In this document: piece by piece, positions 1 to 9,756 of the stretch
Position numbering within the stretch: the stretch's first letter is position 1
Layout of the letters: each line of letters opens with the position of its first letter
Assembly (NCBI GenBank): GCA_002015125.1
Contig: MUYB01000047.1
Location: 1 to 18,002 of the forward strand
From: [Haemophilus] felis
GTDB taxonomy: Bacteria; Pseudomonadota; Gammaproteobacteria; Enterobacterales; Pasteurellaceae
Direction of reading: 5' to 3'
Length of the DNA: 18,002 nt
Translations under genes and position numbers: made by a program
Notes under the pieces: generated by a model
Databases searched by the model: none
What the model was told of the DNA's origin: nothing
Seen by the model: the letters and a program-made list of their open reading frames with translations, nothing else

Positions 1-20
1 CATTTTTGTCCATTACACCG
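1..20 (-). repeat. Terminal inverted repeat, left copy
   Basis: Read outward on the minus strand these bases are CGGTGTAATGGACAAAAATG, identical to the last 20 bases of the window on the plus strand. The match stops abruptly: the next five inner bases are AAAAA on this side (minus strand) and TTTTT on the other. The outward sequence after CGG begins TGTAATGG, and a 5'-TG end is typical of IS3-family insertion sequences. Only the edge is present, so the element cannot be named. Confidence 0.7.
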
Positions 21-107
21 TTTTTCTAATGCTTGTTACAAAAGCTCTAACAAGGATTTTCGCTATTCTGGATATATTATCTGGTTAGCGGATCAGTTTA
101 AGATGAT

Positions 108-1820
108 TTAAGATATCTTAGTTTTCAACACTTCCAGCAATTGATCTTTGGCAATCATTTCTTTTTCCCCTGAGAGGCGATTTTTATATTCAACTTCACC
201 TTTCTCAAGATTTTTCTCACCAATCACAATCATATGTGGCACGCCGATTAATTCCATATCTGCAAACATCACACCTGGGCGTTCTTTGCGATCATCGAAA
301 ATTACCTCTACACCTTGTGCGGTTAAAGTGCGGTATAATTCTTCGGAAAATTGTTGCACGCTTTCAGATTTGTGCATATTCATCGGCACAATCGCTACTT
401 TAAATGGTGCAATATTGTCTGGCCAAATAATGCCGCGTTCATCATGATGTTGCTCAATGGCGGCGGCGATAACTCGGGTAACGCCGATGCCGTAGCAGCC
501 CATAATCATGGTTTGCGGACGGCCGTCTTCCCCTTGTACCGTGGCATTCATCGCCGCAGAATATTTGGTACCTAATTGGAAAATATGCCCCACTTCAATA
601 CCACGTTTGATTAAGAGCGTGCCTTTGCCATCTGGACTCGGATCCCCCTCAACCACATTACGCAAATCCGCAATCTGTGGTACTGGCAAATCACGCTCCC
701 AGTTAATGCCAAAATAATGTTTGCCGTCTTGGTTTGCACCCGCAGAAAAGTTATCCATATTGGCGACGGTGCGATCAATCACAATGGGCATCGGTAAATT
801 AATTGGACCTAATGAACCTGTACCAGCACCTACCACCGCACGAATTTCTTCATCCGTAGCAAATTGTAACGGACTTGCTACTACATCGATTTTCTCTGCT
901 TTAACTTCGTTTAACTCGTGATCGCCACGCACTAATAACGCCACCAACTTATACCCACTTTCTTCTGTGGCATGCACAATTAAGGTTTTCACAGTTTTTT
1001 CAATAGGCTGATTAAACTGCTCCACCAATTCGGCAATGGTTTTCGCATTTGGGGTATCCACCAAACGAAGTGCTTCAGTGGCGTCGCCACGTTCACCGAG
1101 TGCTACCGCTTCCGCTAATTCAATATTCGCCGCAAAATCGGACTCGGTGGAAAACACTACATCATCTTCCCCACTTTGTGCTAACACTTGGAATTCGTGA
1201 GAAGCGCTACCGCCGATTGATCCAGTGTCTGCTTGTACCGCACGGAAATCTAAACCTAAGCGATTGAAAATATTGGAATAAGTTTGATACATCACATCAT
1301 AGGTTTTTTGCAAACATTCTGTTGAGGTATGGAAAGAATAAGCATCTTTCATCACAAACTCACGGGAACGCATTACGCCAAAACGAGGACGCACTTCATC
1401 ACGGAATTTGGTTTGAATGTGGTATAAATTAAGCGGTAATTGTTTGTAAGAGCTGAGTTCGCGACGTACCAAATCCGTAATCACTTCCTCATTCGTTGGT
1501 CCAATCACAAAATCACGTTCACCACGATCTTTAAAACGCAGCAACTCAGGACCATATTCTTCCCAACGACCTGATTCTTGCCAAAGTTCCGCCGGCTGCG
1601 TTACCGCCATTTTCACTTCCAGCGCCCCACTTTTATCCATTTCTTCACGGATAATCTTTTCCACTTTATTTAAGACACGAAGACCCGTCGGTAACCAAGT
1701 ATAAAGCCCCGACGCTAAGGGGCGAATCATCCCTGCACGCAACATTAACTGATGACTTACCACCTGTGCGTCGTTCGGTGTTTCTTTTAAGGTTGAGAAT
1801 AAATATTGACTTGTACGCAT
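108..1820 (-). CDS. proS: Prolyl-tRNA synthetase ProS
   Basis: Cytoplasmic class II aminoacyl-tRNA synthetase that charges tRNA-Pro with proline. At 570 residues it has the usual length of the long bacterial (E. coli-type) enzyme. Visible in order are a catalytic core with motif 2 around residues 138-154 ([10 protein letters not shown]), an inserted editing (INS) domain at about 224-407 with the lysine of KTVKTL (K278) at the position that selects misacylated Ala-tRNA, motif 3 near 441-450 ([10 protein letters not shown]), and a C-terminal anticodon-binding domain from about 473. The start MRTSQYL matches the family N-terminus and is preceded by a modest AGGT. The gene is separated from mnmA by about 124 bases that hold no gene, so it probably has its own promoter, although I see only weak -35/-10 candidates there. 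An uptake-sequence core lies inside the gene. Confidence 0.97.
   Translation of the reverse strand: MRTSQYLFSTLKETPNDAQVVSHQLMLRAGMIRPLASGLYTWLPTGLRVLNKVEKIIREEMDKSGALEVKMAVTQPAELWQESGRWEEYGPELLRFKDRGERDFVIGPTNEEVITDLVRRELSSYKQLPLNLYHIQTKFRDEVRPRFGVMRSREFVMKDAYSFHTSTECLQKTYDVMYQTYSNIFNRLGLDFRAVQADTGSIGGSASHEFQVLAQSGEDDVVFSTESDFAANIELAEAVALGERGDATEALRLVDTPNAKTIAELVEQFNQPIEKTVKTLIVHATEESGYKLVALLVRGDHELNEVKAEKIDVVASPLQFATDEEIRAVVGAGTGSLGPINLPMPIVIDRTVANMDNFSAGANQDGKHYFGINWERDLPVPQIADLRNVVEGDPSPDGKGTLLIKRGIEVGHIFQLGTKYSAAMNATVQGEDGRPQTMIMGCYGIGVTRVIAAAIEQHHDERGIIWPDNIAPFKVAIVPMNMHKSESVQQFSEELYRTLTAQGVEVIFDDRKERPGVMFADMELIGVPHMIVIGEKNLEKGEVEYKNRLSGEKEMIAKDQLLEVLKTKIS
326..334 (+). repeat. Hin-type DNA uptake sequence core (within proS)
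   Basis: The 9-mer AAGTGCGGT is followed by an AT-rich stretch (ATAATTC), as expected of the uptake signal sequence used by Haemophilus influenzae and Aggregatibacter for natural transformation. It lies in coding sequence, which is common for single copies. Confidence 0.75.
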
Positions 1821-1944
1821 TGAGATACCTGTTAAATTAAAGCTGTTTATAAATTAAAAATGTGGCTAAGTTTATCATTTCATAGAGTTTGCACAACATA
1901 CTATTGATTTTGATTATTTATATTGAAGCGATATGGGTAAACCG

Positions 1945-3096
1945 CTACTTGATTTTTTCCTCAATAATGCCACCACCCAAGCAGACTTCCCCTTGATAGA
2001 ACACGGCGGATTGTCCTGGGGTGACGGCGATTTGCGGTTCATCGAAAATCACGCGAATATTATCATCATCAAGTGGTTGGATTTCGCAGGAAATATCTTC
2101 TTGGCGGTAGCGTGTTTTGACTGTGCAACGTAGTGGTTCACGGATGGGTTGGCGATCCACCCAGTGCAGCTGGCTGGCGATTAAGCCTGAGGATAATAAG
2201 GCGGAGTTGTCGTGTCCTTGCGCTACCACTAACACATTGTTAATTAAGTCTTTTTCCACCACATACCACGCATTTTCCGCAGCCCCTTTCACGCCACCGA
2301 TACCTAACCCTTTGCGTTGCCCAAGGGTGTGGTACATCAACCCATCGTGGCGACCGATCACTTGCCCGTCAAGGGTTTTGATGTCGCCTGCTTGGGCGGG
2401 CAAGTAGCGAGCCAAGAAATCTTTGAATTTGCGTTCGCCGATAAAACAGATGCCCGTTGAGTCTTTTTTCTTCGCTGTCGCCAAACCTAATTCTTCCGCA
2501 ATGGCACGCACCACGGGCTTTTCAATGTCGCCCACGGGGAACAAACTATTGCCCACTTGGGCTTCACTTAGGATGTATAAAAAGTAGCTTTGATCTTTGT
2601 TGCTGTCTAGCCCACGCAACAATTTTGGGGTTTGCCCAAGAGGCGTGCGACGCACATAATGCCCAGTGGCGATAAAATCGGCATCCAAATCTTCTAAGGC
2701 GTATTCCAAAAAGGCTTTGAATTTGATCTCTTTGTTACACAAAATATCGGGGTTCGGCGTGCGTCCTGCTTTGTATTCCGCCAAAAAATGCTCAAACACG
2801 TTATCCCAGTATTCCGCTGCAAAATTGATTTTGTGCAATTTAATGCCTAATTTATCGCATACCGCCTGTGCATCCGCCAAGTCAGCGGCAGCGGTGCAGT
2901 AATCGGTGTCGTCATCTTCTTCCCAGTTTTTCATAAACAAGCCTTCCACTTGGTAGCCTTGTTGTTGAAGAATAAAGGCGGACACGGAAGAATCCACCCC
3001 ACCTGACATCCCACAAATCACTTTTTTGTTGGCGTTTTCCGCTAATTCAGAAGCGGTGAGTTGCGGAAAGTTTTTTGCATAAGTTGCTGATTTCAT
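1945..3096 (-). CDS. mnmA: tRNA-specific 2-thiouridylase MnmA
   Basis: Thiolates U34 at the wobble position of tRNA-Lys, tRNA-Glu and tRNA-Gln to 2-thiouridine, using ATP and sulfur relayed from IscS through the Tus proteins. The 383-residue product has the PP-loop SGGVDSS at residues 31-37, which binds ATP, and both expected cysteines: C120 in [13 protein letters not shown] and C217 in [12 protein letters not shown], which form the persulfide and transient disulfide. The ATG at 3096 overlaps the TGA stop of mntA (ATGA, 3093-3096), so translation is probably coupled to the toxin-antitoxin pair upstream. The N-terminal extension before the PP-loop is the length usual in Pasteurellaceae. No clear terminator follows the stop. 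Confidence 0.97.
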   Translation of the reverse strand: MKSATYAKNFPQLTASELAENANKKVICGMSGGVDSSVSAFILQQQGYQVEGLFMKNWEEDDDTDYCTAAADLADAQAVCDKLGIKLHKINFAAEYWDNVFEHFLAEYKAGRTPNPDILCNKEIKFKAFLEYALEDLDADFIATGHYVRRTPLGQTPKLLRGLDSNKDQSYFLYILSEAQVGNSLFPVGDIEKPVVRAIAEELGLATAKKKDSTGICFIGERKFKDFLARYLPAQAGDIKTLDGQVIGRHDGLMYHTLGQRKGLGIGGVKGAAENAWYVVEKDLINNVLVVAQGHDNSALLSSGLIASQLHWVDRQPIREPLRCTVKTRYRQEDISCEIQPLDDDNIRVIFDEPQIAVTPGQSAVFYQGEVCLGGGIIEEKIK

Positions 3097-3407
3097 TGTT
3101 GTTCTCGTTGGTAAAAAAGTTGCCCCACTCGGTCGATATGTTCAATAAAAGGGGCGTGCGTAAGTTGGTGATAAATGGAAAGATCGAAAAGATAAGGCAG
3201 ATAGGAATCATCCAAATCATTCCAAATGCGAGCTGCAATTTCATGGGTGAGTTGGCTACCTTTCAAGGTTAAATCCACATCAGATCCTTCTCGATAGTTG
3301 CCCTTTGCTCTTGAGCCATAAATGATCGCTTGTTCCACTTCGGGATATTTGGCTAAAATTGCTTTAATGCGAGCGGTGGAGCGTTCGCTTAATCCAAAGT
3401 CTGCCAT
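3093..3407 (-). CDS. mntA: MntA-like minimal nucleotidyltransferase antitoxin
   Basis: A 104-residue minimal nucleotidyltransferase (MNT) of the H. influenzae HI0073 type. It shows the exact GSX10DXD signature (G31-S32, D43, D45) and a later carboxylate, D75, that could complete the metal site. In characterised HepT/MntA pairs the MNT protein neutralises the HEPN toxin by adding AMP groups to a tyrosine of the toxin, and that chemistry is inferred here. The gene overlaps the end of hepT by 19 bases and its TGA overlaps the mnmA start, so the three are likely translated as a coupled unit. The conserved motif argues for an active enzyme. Confidence 0.88.
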   Translation of the reverse strand: MADFGLSERSTARIKAILAKYPEVEQAIIYGSRAKGNYREGSDVDLTLKGSQLTHEIAARIWNDLDDSYLPYLFDLSIYHQLTHAPFIEHIDRVGQLFYQREQQ

Positions 3408-3805
3408 AATCCCTCAATACGTTGCGCAAATTGCAAAAAGCGCGGCAAATAATCTTGTACGATTTTATTAAATTGGGCGTGCAAAATTTCGGCATCGTAG
3501 GTATGCACTGTGATATTACGGCTTTCAATCATATCTAGCCACACTTCGCCGTCTGTAATTAGTCCGTAATTAAAGGCAATTCGAGTGGCACTTTTAGAGC
3601 CAAACACATTTGTTGCCCCTTGGGATTTCAGCATATCTTGCATCACTTTCCACGCTAATTCGTGCGTAAATTCAAAGCGTTGAACAATACCCTCTTTAAT
3701 AATATCAATATCCGTATTGGCATATTCTGTTATTGCATTTTCAAGATGGGACAAGGCATTTTTATATTTTTCAAAGCGCTGGCGCCAGCGAATGTCTGCA
3801 TCCAT
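3389..3805 (-). CDS. hepT: HepT-like HEPN-domain toxin (HI0074 family)
   Basis: A 138-residue, largely helical protein of the 'nucleotidyltransferase substrate-binding' HI0074 family, a HEPN domain. It carries the RX4HXY motif as R96-NITV-H101-T-Y103. In HepT toxins R and H form the RNase active site and the Y is the residue AMPylated by MntA. The target RNA cannot be told from sequence; some family members act on tRNA. The start ATG at 3805 follows an AAGGA ribosome-binding site and lies 16 bases after the nqrM stop, so it is probably co-transcribed with the nqr maturation genes and mnmA. The TA function is inferred from motif and pairing. Confidence 0.87.
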   Translation of the reverse strand: MDADIRWRQRFEKYKNALSHLENAITEYANTDIDIIKEGIVQRFEFTHELAWKVMQDMLKSQGATNVFGSKSATRIAFNYGLITDGEVWLDMIESRNITVHTYDAEILHAQFNKIVQDYLPRFLQFAQRIEGLWQTLD

Positions 3806-3821
3806 TTTCGTTTCCTTAGTG

Positions 3822-4079
3822 TTATTTCACTTCATAAAACTGCGGCGCTGCTTTTTTGGCGAATTTTTCTTCGTATTCGGCTTTAGCGGCTTCATCGCCC
3901 GCTTCTAGTTTGGCTTGTAGGTTGTCGCAGGGTTCTTCGCAGTCGCAGACTTTTTTTAATCCCAAGGCAGAAATTCCACCGCAGCTTCCAGCAATGCTTT
4001 TCTTTTTGAAAATATAACCAATTGCCATGCCTGCGATGACAAGAATAAAAATCACAAAAGTGGCTAGAAATAATTTCAT
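3822..4079 (-). CDS. nqrM: Na+-NQR maturation protein NqrM
   Basis: A small 85-residue protein of the former DUF539 family, needed to deliver iron for assembly of the Na+-translocating NADH:quinone oxidoreductase. It has one N-terminal membrane segment (about residues 3-23) followed by a cysteine-rich stretch with C33, C45, C47 and C51. The first of these, in the GSCGG context, matches the cysteine reported as essential in Vibrio NqrM. The C-terminal tail is charged and probably cytoplasmic. The start has a good AAGGA ribosome-binding site. It directly follows apbE, the other NQR maturation factor, and is followed by hepT. Confidence 0.94.
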   Translation of the reverse strand: MKLFLATFVIFILVIAGMAIGYIFKKKSIAGSCGGISALGLKKVCDCEEPCDNLQAKLEAGDEAAKAEYEEKFAKKAAPQFYEVK

Positions 4080-4093
4080 ACATTTTCCTTAAT

Positions 4094-4110
4094 GTTAGCT
4101 AAAGGCTAAC
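4094..4110 (-). other. Short intercistronic hairpin between apbE and nqrM
   Basis: GTTAGC and GCTAAC form a 6-bp stem around the loop TAAAG (plus-strand reading), beginning at the last base of the apbE stop codon. No T-run follows on the minus strand, so it is not a normal terminator. It might act as an RNA-processing or 3'-end protecting stem, but this is weakly supported. Confidence 0.3.
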
Positions 4111-5147
4111 TATTTAGTGTTGAGTAATTTTTCAAAAGCGCTAGACATTTTATGTTCAAAGCCTTGCGCTGTTTTTACGATTAAATAGACTGGCAGATTG
4201 TATTGCTCCGCTAGCGCCAACGCTTTCTCTGCGCCTAGCACATAAAGCCCTGTGGATAAGCCGTCTGCTGTCATAGATTGTTCCGCTAACACGGTGATTG
4301 ACGCTAAGTTATGTTGAATTGGTGCACCTGTTTGCGGATCGATTTCGTGGGAAAAACGTTGTCCGTTTTCTTCAAAATAGTTACGGTAATCCCCCGAAGT
4401 TGCCATAGCGAAATCTTTTAGACCAATAATTTGCGAGACGCTTCTAGAACCGTCTAGGGTCGGTTTTTCAATAGCGATTTGCCAATATTTTCCCTCTGCA
4501 TTTTTGCCCTTGGCACGGATTTCACCGCCGATTTCCACTAAGTAATCGGTAACGCCAATTTCACCTAAATAGTTGGCAAGCTTATCCACGCCAAACCCTT
4601 TGGCGATAGAGGAAAGATCTACATAAAGTTGAGGAACGGCTTTTTGTAAAAAGTATTGTTGATCCTGTTGCGTTAAGGCTAATTTTTCAATCCCAACCCA
4701 AGCTTTACGCTCTGCAATTTGCGCAGCGGTTGGTTTTTTTTCTACGCGTTTTTCTGGTCCAAATCCCCACAAGTTGACAATGGGTCCAACGGTAACATCT
4801 AAAGCCCCATCTGTAATTTGATTTAAACGAATGGCTTCAGCGATAACTGTTGCGAGATCTGTTGAAATAGCAATAGGTGCTTCAGTATTGGGGTTTTTGT
4901 TAAATAGACTCAATTCAGAATTTGGAATATAAGTGGACATCTTCGCATTGACATCTTTTAACAACTGCTCAAGGGCTTGATGCACTTGCTCTTTAGTTTG
5001 TTTGCCATTGTCTAAATATTTCACATGATAGGTTGTGCCCATGGTTTTCCCAGCCAAGGTAATGGTTTGTGGGCTGTTATCGCAAGCGATAAGCAGTGCT
5101 ACCATGAATAACGAAATTATTGATTTAATGTAGAGTTTCAATTTCAT
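4110..5147 (-). CDS. apbE: FAD:protein FMN transferase ApbE (lipoprotein)
   Basis: Transfers FMN from FAD onto a threonine of target proteins outside the cytoplasmic membrane; here the targets are almost certainly NqrB and NqrC. I start it at 5147, not at an upstream in-frame ATG at 5189, because 5147 is preceded by GGAG at the right distance and gives a lipoprotein signal ending LLIAC with lipidated C22. The mature part shows the GGE motif (207-209), ATSGDYRNY (249-257), HEIDPQTG (267-274) and TADGLSTG (293-300), whose D295 and T299 belong to the Mg/FAD site. Length (345 residues) is normal. It has its own promoter behind the nqrF terminator and leads into nqrM. Confidence 0.95.
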   Translation of the reverse strand: MKLKLYIKSIISLFMVALLIACDNSPQTITLAGKTMGTTYHVKYLDNGKQTKEQVHQALEQLLKDVNAKMSTYIPNSELSLFNKNPNTEAPIAISTDLATVIAEAIRLNQITDGALDVTVGPIVNLWGFGPEKRVEKKPTAAQIAERKAWVGIEKLALTQQDQQYFLQKAVPQLYVDLSSIAKGFGVDKLANYLGEIGVTDYLVEIGGEIRAKGKNAEGKYWQIAIEKPTLDGSRSVSQIIGLKDFAMATSGDYRNYFEENGQRFSHEIDPQTGAPIQHNLASITVLAEQSMTADGLSTGLYVLGAEKALALAEQYNLPVYLIVKTAQGFEHKMSSAFEKLLNTK

Positions 5148-5165
5148 AATTATCTCCGTATAAAC

Positions 5166-5198
5166 ATTATAAATTTGTTTTTTGCGCAAAAAACAAAT
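5166..5198 (-). promoter_or_regulatory. apbE promoter with 26-bp palindromic operator
   Basis: On the minus strand a perfect TATAAT (-10, 5166-5171) sits 18 bases upstream of the apbE ATG. Immediately upstream lies a perfect 26-bp palindrome (5173-5198) centred on TTGCGCAA and flanked by A/T runs. It occupies the spacer and -35 zone, where only a poor -35 (TTGTTT, 19-base spacing) is seen. A symmetric site with no loop suits a dimeric DNA-binding regulator better than an RNA hairpin. The regulator is unknown. Confidence 0.6.
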
Positions 5199-5228
5199 GT
5201 AAAAGGTTTACTGAATATAAAAAGAACA

Positions 5229-5253
5229 GACCGCACTTTTAAAAAGTGCGGTC
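5229..5253 (-). terminator. Uptake-sequence pair forming the nqr operon terminator
   Basis: Two Hin uptake cores in inverted orientation make the stem GACCGCACTT / AAGTGCGGTC with loop TTAAA. On the minus strand the stem is followed by a T-rich tract (TGTTCTTTTTAT). It lies just after the nqrF stop and before the apbE promoter. Paired uptake sequences acting as terminators are well known in Haemophilus and its relatives. Confidence 0.88.
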
Positions 5254-5275
5254 GATTTTCACTGAAATTATTCGT

Positions 5276-6505
5276 TTAGCCACCGAAGTCATCTAACAAG
5301 ATGTTCTCGTCTTCCACACCTAAATCTTTCAGCATCTTAATGACAGAAGCGTTCATAATTGGTGGACCACACATATAGTATTCACAATCTTCTGGTGCTT
5401 CGTGATCTTTGAGGTAGTTTTCATAAAGCACATTGTGAATAAAGCCAGTGTAGCCGTCCCAGTTATCGCCCGGTTGCGGATCGGAAAGTGCCACGTGCCA
5501 TACGAAGTTGTCGTTTTCCGCTTGCAACATATCAAAATCTTCCACGTAGAACATCTCACGTCTTGAACGTGCACCGTACCAGAAGGACATTTTACGTTTA
5601 GATTTCAAGCGTTTGAGCTGGTCGAAAATGTGTGAACGCATCGGTGCCATACCTGCACCACCGCCGATGAACACCATTTCGGCATCGGTATCTTTGGCGA
5701 AGAATTCACCGAATGGACCTGAAATGGTCACTTTATCGCCTGCTTTTAATGACCAAATGTAAGAAGACATTTGACCTGGCGCTACATCTGGATTATTCGG
5801 TGGTGGTGTTGCAATACGTACATTAAGCATAATGATGCCTTTCTCTTCTGGGTATGAAGCCATTGAGTAAGCGCGAATGATTGGCTCGTCCACTTTAGAC
5901 ACATAACGCCAGAGGTTAAACTTGTCCCAATCTTCGTGGTATTCTTGGTCGATTAACGGTTTGTAATCTTCATATTTTACCACGTGAGCAGGGGCTTCGA
6001 TTTGGATATAACCGCCCGCACGGAATGGTACTTCTTCGCCTTCAGGGATTGCCAATTTGAGTTCTTTAATGAATGTGGCTTTGTTGTCGTTAGAAATAAC
6101 GGTACATTGCCATTTTTTCACGCCAAAGACTTCTTCTGGCAATTCAATCTTCATGCTGTTTTTCACATTCACTTGGCAAGAAAGACGATAACCCTCTTTT
6201 GCTTCGCGTTTTGAAATATGTGAAAGTTCCGTTGGCAGAATATCACCACCGCCCTCAGTCACTTTTACCACGCATTGACCACAAGAGCCGCCGCCTCCAC
6301 AGGCAGAGGAAACGAAGATACCTTTGCTTGCGAGCGCACCTAATAATTTGCCGCCAGCAGGTAAGTTAATCGCCTTGCTTGGGTCGTTGTTAATTTCGAT
6401 TGTAATGTCCCCTGAATTTACCAATTTTGATTTAGCAAATAAGATAACTACTGCTAAAGCCAAAACGATCACGGTGAACATTGCAATACCAAGAGTAATT
6501 TCCAT
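5276..6505 (-). CDS. nqrF: Na+-NQR subunit F (NADH dehydrogenase, 2Fe-2S/FAD)
   Basis: Entry point for electrons in the Na+-translocating NADH:quinone oxidoreductase. It oxidises NADH on the cytoplasmic side and passes electrons from FAD to a 2Fe-2S centre. The 409-residue product has one N-terminal membrane helix (about 3-24), a ferredoxin domain with ligands C69, C75, C78 and C110, the flavin-binding RAYS motif at 211-214, and an NADH-binding domain with the glycine-rich GGGAGMAP and a C-terminal DDFGG ending. Length is typical. The start follows an AGGGGA ribosome-binding site and lies 14 bases after nqrE. It is the last gene of the nqrABCDEF operon, which ends at the uptake-sequence terminator. 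Confidence 0.98.
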   Translation of the reverse strand: MEITLGIAMFTVIVLALAVVILFAKSKLVNSGDITIEINNDPSKAINLPAGGKLLGALASKGIFVSSACGGGGSCGQCVVKVTEGGGDILPTELSHISKREAKEGYRLSCQVNVKNSMKIELPEEVFGVKKWQCTVISNDNKATFIKELKLAIPEGEEVPFRAGGYIQIEAPAHVVKYEDYKPLIDQEYHEDWDKFNLWRYVSKVDEPIIRAYSMASYPEEKGIIMLNVRIATPPPNNPDVAPGQMSSYIWSLKAGDKVTISGPFGEFFAKDTDAEMVFIGGGAGMAPMRSHIFDQLKRLKSKRKMSFWYGARSRREMFYVEDFDMLQAENDNFVWHVALSDPQPGDNWDGYTGFIHNVLYENYLKDHEAPEDCEYYMCGPPIMNASVIKMLKDLGVEDENILLDDFGG

Positions 6506-6519
6506 TCTTTATCCCCTTA

Positions 6520-7116
6520 TTACAACTGAATACCAGAAAATGACATAAAGCCAAGGGCCATTAAGCCAACGGTGATAAAGGTAATACCTAAACCACGCAA
6601 ACCAGCGGGCACATCAGCATATTTCATTTTTTCGGTGATACCTGCAAGCGCCACAATAGCTAGCATCCAACCTGTACCAGCGCCGACGCCATAGACTATG
6701 GATTCTGCGAAGTTGTAATCGCGCTGTACCATGAAAGATACGCCACCGAAGATCGCACAGTTTACAGTGATTAACGGTAAGAAGATCCCTAATGCGTTAT
6801 ATAGCGCAGGGAAATACTTATCTAACACCATTTCAAGGATTTGCACTAATGCAGCAATTACACCGATAAAGGTAATAAAGTTTAAGAAACTTAAATCAAT
6901 ACCTTCAACCAATGCGCTGTCTTTTAGGATAAAGCTATATACCAGTTGGTTTACAGGCACTGCGATACCTAATACCACGATAACCGCGATCCCTAAACCA
7001 AAGGCTGTGGACACTTTTTTCGATACTGCAAGGAATGTACACATCCCCAAGAAGAAAGAAAGTGCCATATTTTCGATAAATACGGATTTAACGAAAAGGC
7101 TAATATAATGTTCCAT
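6520..7116 (-). CDS. nqrE: Na+-NQR subunit E
   Basis: Integral membrane subunit of 198 residues with six expected membrane helices. It is related to NqrD and arranged in opposite topology to it, and the pair forms the inner core of the pump. Known structures place a 2Fe-2S cluster between NqrD and NqrE, and the ligand cysteines are present here at C26 (LGMCTF) and C120 (VNCAIFGG). The gene starts 3 bases after the nqrD stop, so it is tightly coupled to its neighbour. Length and sequence are ordinary for the family. Confidence 0.98.
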   Translation of the reverse strand: MEHYISLFVKSVFIENMALSFFLGMCTFLAVSKKVSTAFGLGIAVIVVLGIAVPVNQLVYSFILKDSALVEGIDLSFLNFITFIGVIAALVQILEMVLDKYFPALYNALGIFLPLITVNCAIFGGVSFMVQRDYNFAESIVYGVGAGTGWMLAIVALAGITEKMKYADVPAGLRGLGITFITVGLMALGFMSFSGIQL

Positions 7117-7119
7117 AAA

Positions 7120-7746
7120 TTATTTCTCCACTTGCTCTGGTTTTAAGGTGCGAAGACCCCAAATGATAAAGCCAATAATAAAGAACGCACTTGGTGCAAG
7201 TAGGAATAATCCATTGGTTTGATACCAGCCACCGTCTTGGATAGTTTGGAATACTGTCATACCAAAGAGTTTACCTGAACCAATTAATTCACGGATAAAT
7301 GCCACGGTAACCAAAATTGCACCATAGCCTAGACCATTACCGATACCGTCTACGAAACTTTCCATAGGCTGTGATTTCATCGCAAAGGCTTCAGCGCGTC
7401 CCATAACGATACAGTTGGTAATAATCAAGCCAACGAAAACAGAAAGTTGTTTCGATAAGCCGTAAGCATAAGCACGTAAGATTTGGTCAACTAAAATTAC
7501 CAATGAGGCGATAATTGCCATTTGCACGATAATACGCACACTGTTTGGAATATAGTTGCGAATGAGAGAAATAAAGAAACTTGAGAAAGCAGTTACAAAA
7601 GTCACCGCCAACGCCATAACAACGGCTGTTTCTAATTTCGTTGTAACCGCTAAAGCAGAACAAATACCTAAAATTTGTAATGCAATTGGGTTGTTATCCA
7701 ATACGGGTGATAACAACAAGCCTTTTAACTTTTTAGTATCAGCCAT
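7120..7746 (-). CDS. nqrD: Na+-NQR subunit D
   Basis: Integral membrane subunit of 208 residues, partner of NqrE in the membrane core that carries electrons across to NqrC and the quinone-reducing subunit. The cluster cysteines are C29 (LGICSAL) and C112 (TNCIVMG), mirroring those of NqrE. The ATG at 7746 overlaps the 3' end of nqrC by 8 bases, with a ribosome-binding site inside nqrC (AGGAGTG). That pattern is normal for this operon. Confidence 0.98.
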   Translation of the reverse strand: MADTKKLKGLLLSPVLDNNPIALQILGICSALAVTTKLETAVVMALAVTFVTAFSSFFISLIRNYIPNSVRIIVQMAIIASLVILVDQILRAYAYGLSKQLSVFVGLIITNCIVMGRAEAFAMKSQPMESFVDGIGNGLGYGAILVTVAFIRELIGSGKLFGMTVFQTIQDGGWYQTNGLFLLAPSAFFIIGFIIWGLRTLKPEQVEK

Positions 7747-8521
7747 TGTTCAACACTCCTGCTCTAAGTTTTGTTAAGAAAGGACCGAAGCCGTTTTTGC
7801 CTAACCAAAATTTAAATGAATTATCCACGCCTTTGCTGGTCAGCGTTGCACCAGAAAGCGAGTCGATACCATATTCTTTGTTTTCAGAGGCTCCTTTACC
7901 CACATATAAACCTACTTGGTTATCTGCGGTATAGAGTTTTTTGCCGTGGAATTGTGCTTGCCATTTTGGATTTTCAATTTCACCCCCTAATCCCGGTGTT
8001 TCCCCTTGATCATAATAGGTGATGCCATTGACAGTGTTGCCGTCAGGCTGCACGGACATAAAACCATACATCACAGACCACAAGCCAGTGCCATAGAATG
8101 GTAAGACAACTTGTGTGACTTCGCCTGCGTCATTTTTAACCAAATATACTTCGGCAAGATTTGCGCGCACGCGAATGCCTGCCAGATCATCCGCTGGCGC
8201 CAGCGTGGTGCTTTCTGCTGGATTTTTCACTGCTTTTGCCGCATCAAAGCCTGCTTGCGCAGGAGCAAATTCGCCCGTGTCTAAATTCACGAGGCGAGCT
8301 TCAATGTTTTTGGCATAAATGGTTTTAATTTCGCTACTTTTTGTTGCTGGTGTTAATAAACCTGCGACACTTAAAATATTTTTTTGTTTATCAAGTTCTT
8401 TTTGTTCAACCTGTGTTGGTTTTAGCAATACTGCTGAACCAGCTACAATAATTGAACAGACCAAACTTAATAAAATAATGACGGAAAGCGTTCCGCCAAC
8501 GCTATCTTTATTCTTAAACAT
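7739..8521 (-). CDS. nqrC: Na+-NQR subunit C (covalent FMN)
   Basis: Subunit with one N-terminal membrane helix (about residues 12-33) and a large periplasmic domain that holds covalently bound FMN. The start at 8521 (MFKNKD) is preferred over an in-frame upstream ATG at 8605 because it has GGAG 8 bases ahead and fits the family start. The product is then 260 residues. The ApbE recognition motif SGATLT occupies 223-228, so T226 is the expected FMN-bearing threonine. It overlaps nqrB by 8 bases and nqrD by 8 bases. Maturation requires ApbE, which is encoded downstream in the same cluster. Confidence 0.97.
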   Translation of the reverse strand: MFKNKDSVGGTLSVIILLSLVCSIIVAGSAVLLKPTQVEQKELDKQKNILSVAGLLTPATKSSEIKTIYAKNIEARLVNLDTGEFAPAQAGFDAAKAVKNPAESTTLAPADDLAGIRVRANLAEVYLVKNDAGEVTQVVLPFYGTGLWSVMYGFMSVQPDGNTVNGITYYDQGETPGLGGEIENPKWQAQFHGKKLYTADNQVGLYVGKGASENKEYGIDSLSGATLTSKGVDNSFKFWLGKNGFGPFLTKLRAGVLNNG

Positions 8522-9752
8522 TGCGAGCTCTCCGACGTTTGATATTGGCTTGAACCACAATATAGTCAAATACTGGGGCAAATAAGTTTGCAAATAAGAT
8601 TGCAAGCATCATACCTTCAGGGTAAGCAGGATTAACCACACGAATTAATACTGCCATTGCACCGATCAAAATGCCGTACCACCATTTACCTGTATCTGTG
8701 AAAGACGCCGACACAGGATCTGTCGCCATAAAGAACATACCTAATGCAAATCCGCCTAACACAAAATGCCAATACCAAGGCATTGAGAATAATGGGTTTG
8801 TTGCAGAACCAATGACGTTAAATAATGTGGAAAGTGCAATCATACCAATCATAACGCCAGCGATAATTCGCCAAGAGGCAATGCGAGCGAACACAATAAT
8901 CGCCGCGCCGATGATGAGCATTAAGGTGGAAACTTCACCGACGGAGCCAGGGATATTTCCAAGGAAAGCATCCATCCAAGTGATTGGCTGACCTGTTGCA
9001 ACGTGTTGCAAGCCCATTTGTCCAGCCTGTGCCCACTGAGAAAGTGCCGTCGCTCCAGAGAAACCATCAGCAGCAATCCAAACAGTGTCGCCTGAAATTT
9101 GTGCAGGATATGCGAAGAATAAAAACGCACGACCAGCCAACGCAGGGTTCATAAAGTTTTTGCCCACACCGCCAAACACTTCTTTTGCAACTACCACGCC
9201 AAAAGTCGCCGCTAGTGCTGCTTGCCAAAGCGGTAAGGTTGGTGGCACGATTAAGGCTAAGAGAATAGAGGTAACGAAGAAACCTTCATTGATTTCGTGT
9301 TTACGCACTAACGCAAAAACCACTTCCCAAAAACCACCCACTGCAAAAATCGTTAAGTAGATTGGTAAGAAGAAAATTGCACCTAAGGTCATTTTAGCGA
9401 GAACACCTGCTTCAGGCGTTAGCACACCTAAGCTGTTAGCTAATGCAAAATGCCAGTCGTTATTTACGCTGTTTAGTGCATTTTGAGCAAAATCACCTAC
9501 GCTTAAGGCGAAAATAGATTGCTGCCCGACGTTGTACATTCCCCAAAACATTGCAGGGAATAACGCCAACCACACAATGAGCATCATCCGTTTTGAATCG
9601 ATGGCATCACGCACGTGAGCATCTTTTTGTGTTACCGCACCTGAGGTGTAAACAATGGAATACACCGCTTCAAATAGCGTGTACCATTTTTCATATTTCC
9701 CACCTTGTTGGAAGTGAGGCTCCATTTTATGGAAAAGATCTTTTAAAGCCAT
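8514..9752 (-). CDS. nqrB: Na+-NQR subunit B (covalent FMN, quinone site)
   Basis: Largest membrane subunit (412 residues, about ten helices), which binds one FMN covalently plus riboflavin and is implicated in Na+ translocation and ubiquinone reduction. The flavinylation motif SGAT is at residues 232-235, making T235 the likely FMN attachment site in a [10 protein letters not shown] context. A glycine pair in FAVGGF (139-140) corresponds to the region where korormicin-resistance changes were mapped in Vibrio. The start lies 4 bases after the nqrA stop. Length is normal and nothing is missing. Confidence 0.98.
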   Translation of the reverse strand: MALKDLFHKMEPHFQQGGKYEKWYTLFEAVYSIVYTSGAVTQKDAHVRDAIDSKRMMLIVWLALFPAMFWGMYNVGQQSIFALSVGDFAQNALNSVNNDWHFALANSLGVLTPEAGVLAKMTLGAIFFLPIYLTIFAVGGFWEVVFALVRKHEINEGFFVTSILLALIVPPTLPLWQAALAATFGVVVAKEVFGGVGKNFMNPALAGRAFLFFAYPAQISGDTVWIAADGFSGATALSQWAQAGQMGLQHVATGQPITWMDAFLGNIPGSVGEVSTLMLIIGAAIIVFARIASWRIIAGVMIGMIALSTLFNVIGSATNPLFSMPWYWHFVLGGFALGMFFMATDPVSASFTDTGKWWYGILIGAMAVLIRVVNPAYPEGMMLAILFANLFAPVFDYIVVQANIKRRRARNV

Positions 9753-9756
9753 TTGA

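Noticed and set aside
32..54. CTTGTTA/TAACAAG stem downstream of proS as its terminator
   Set aside because: The 7-bp stem has no T-run after it on the minus strand, so it does not meet the usual form of a Rho-independent terminator.
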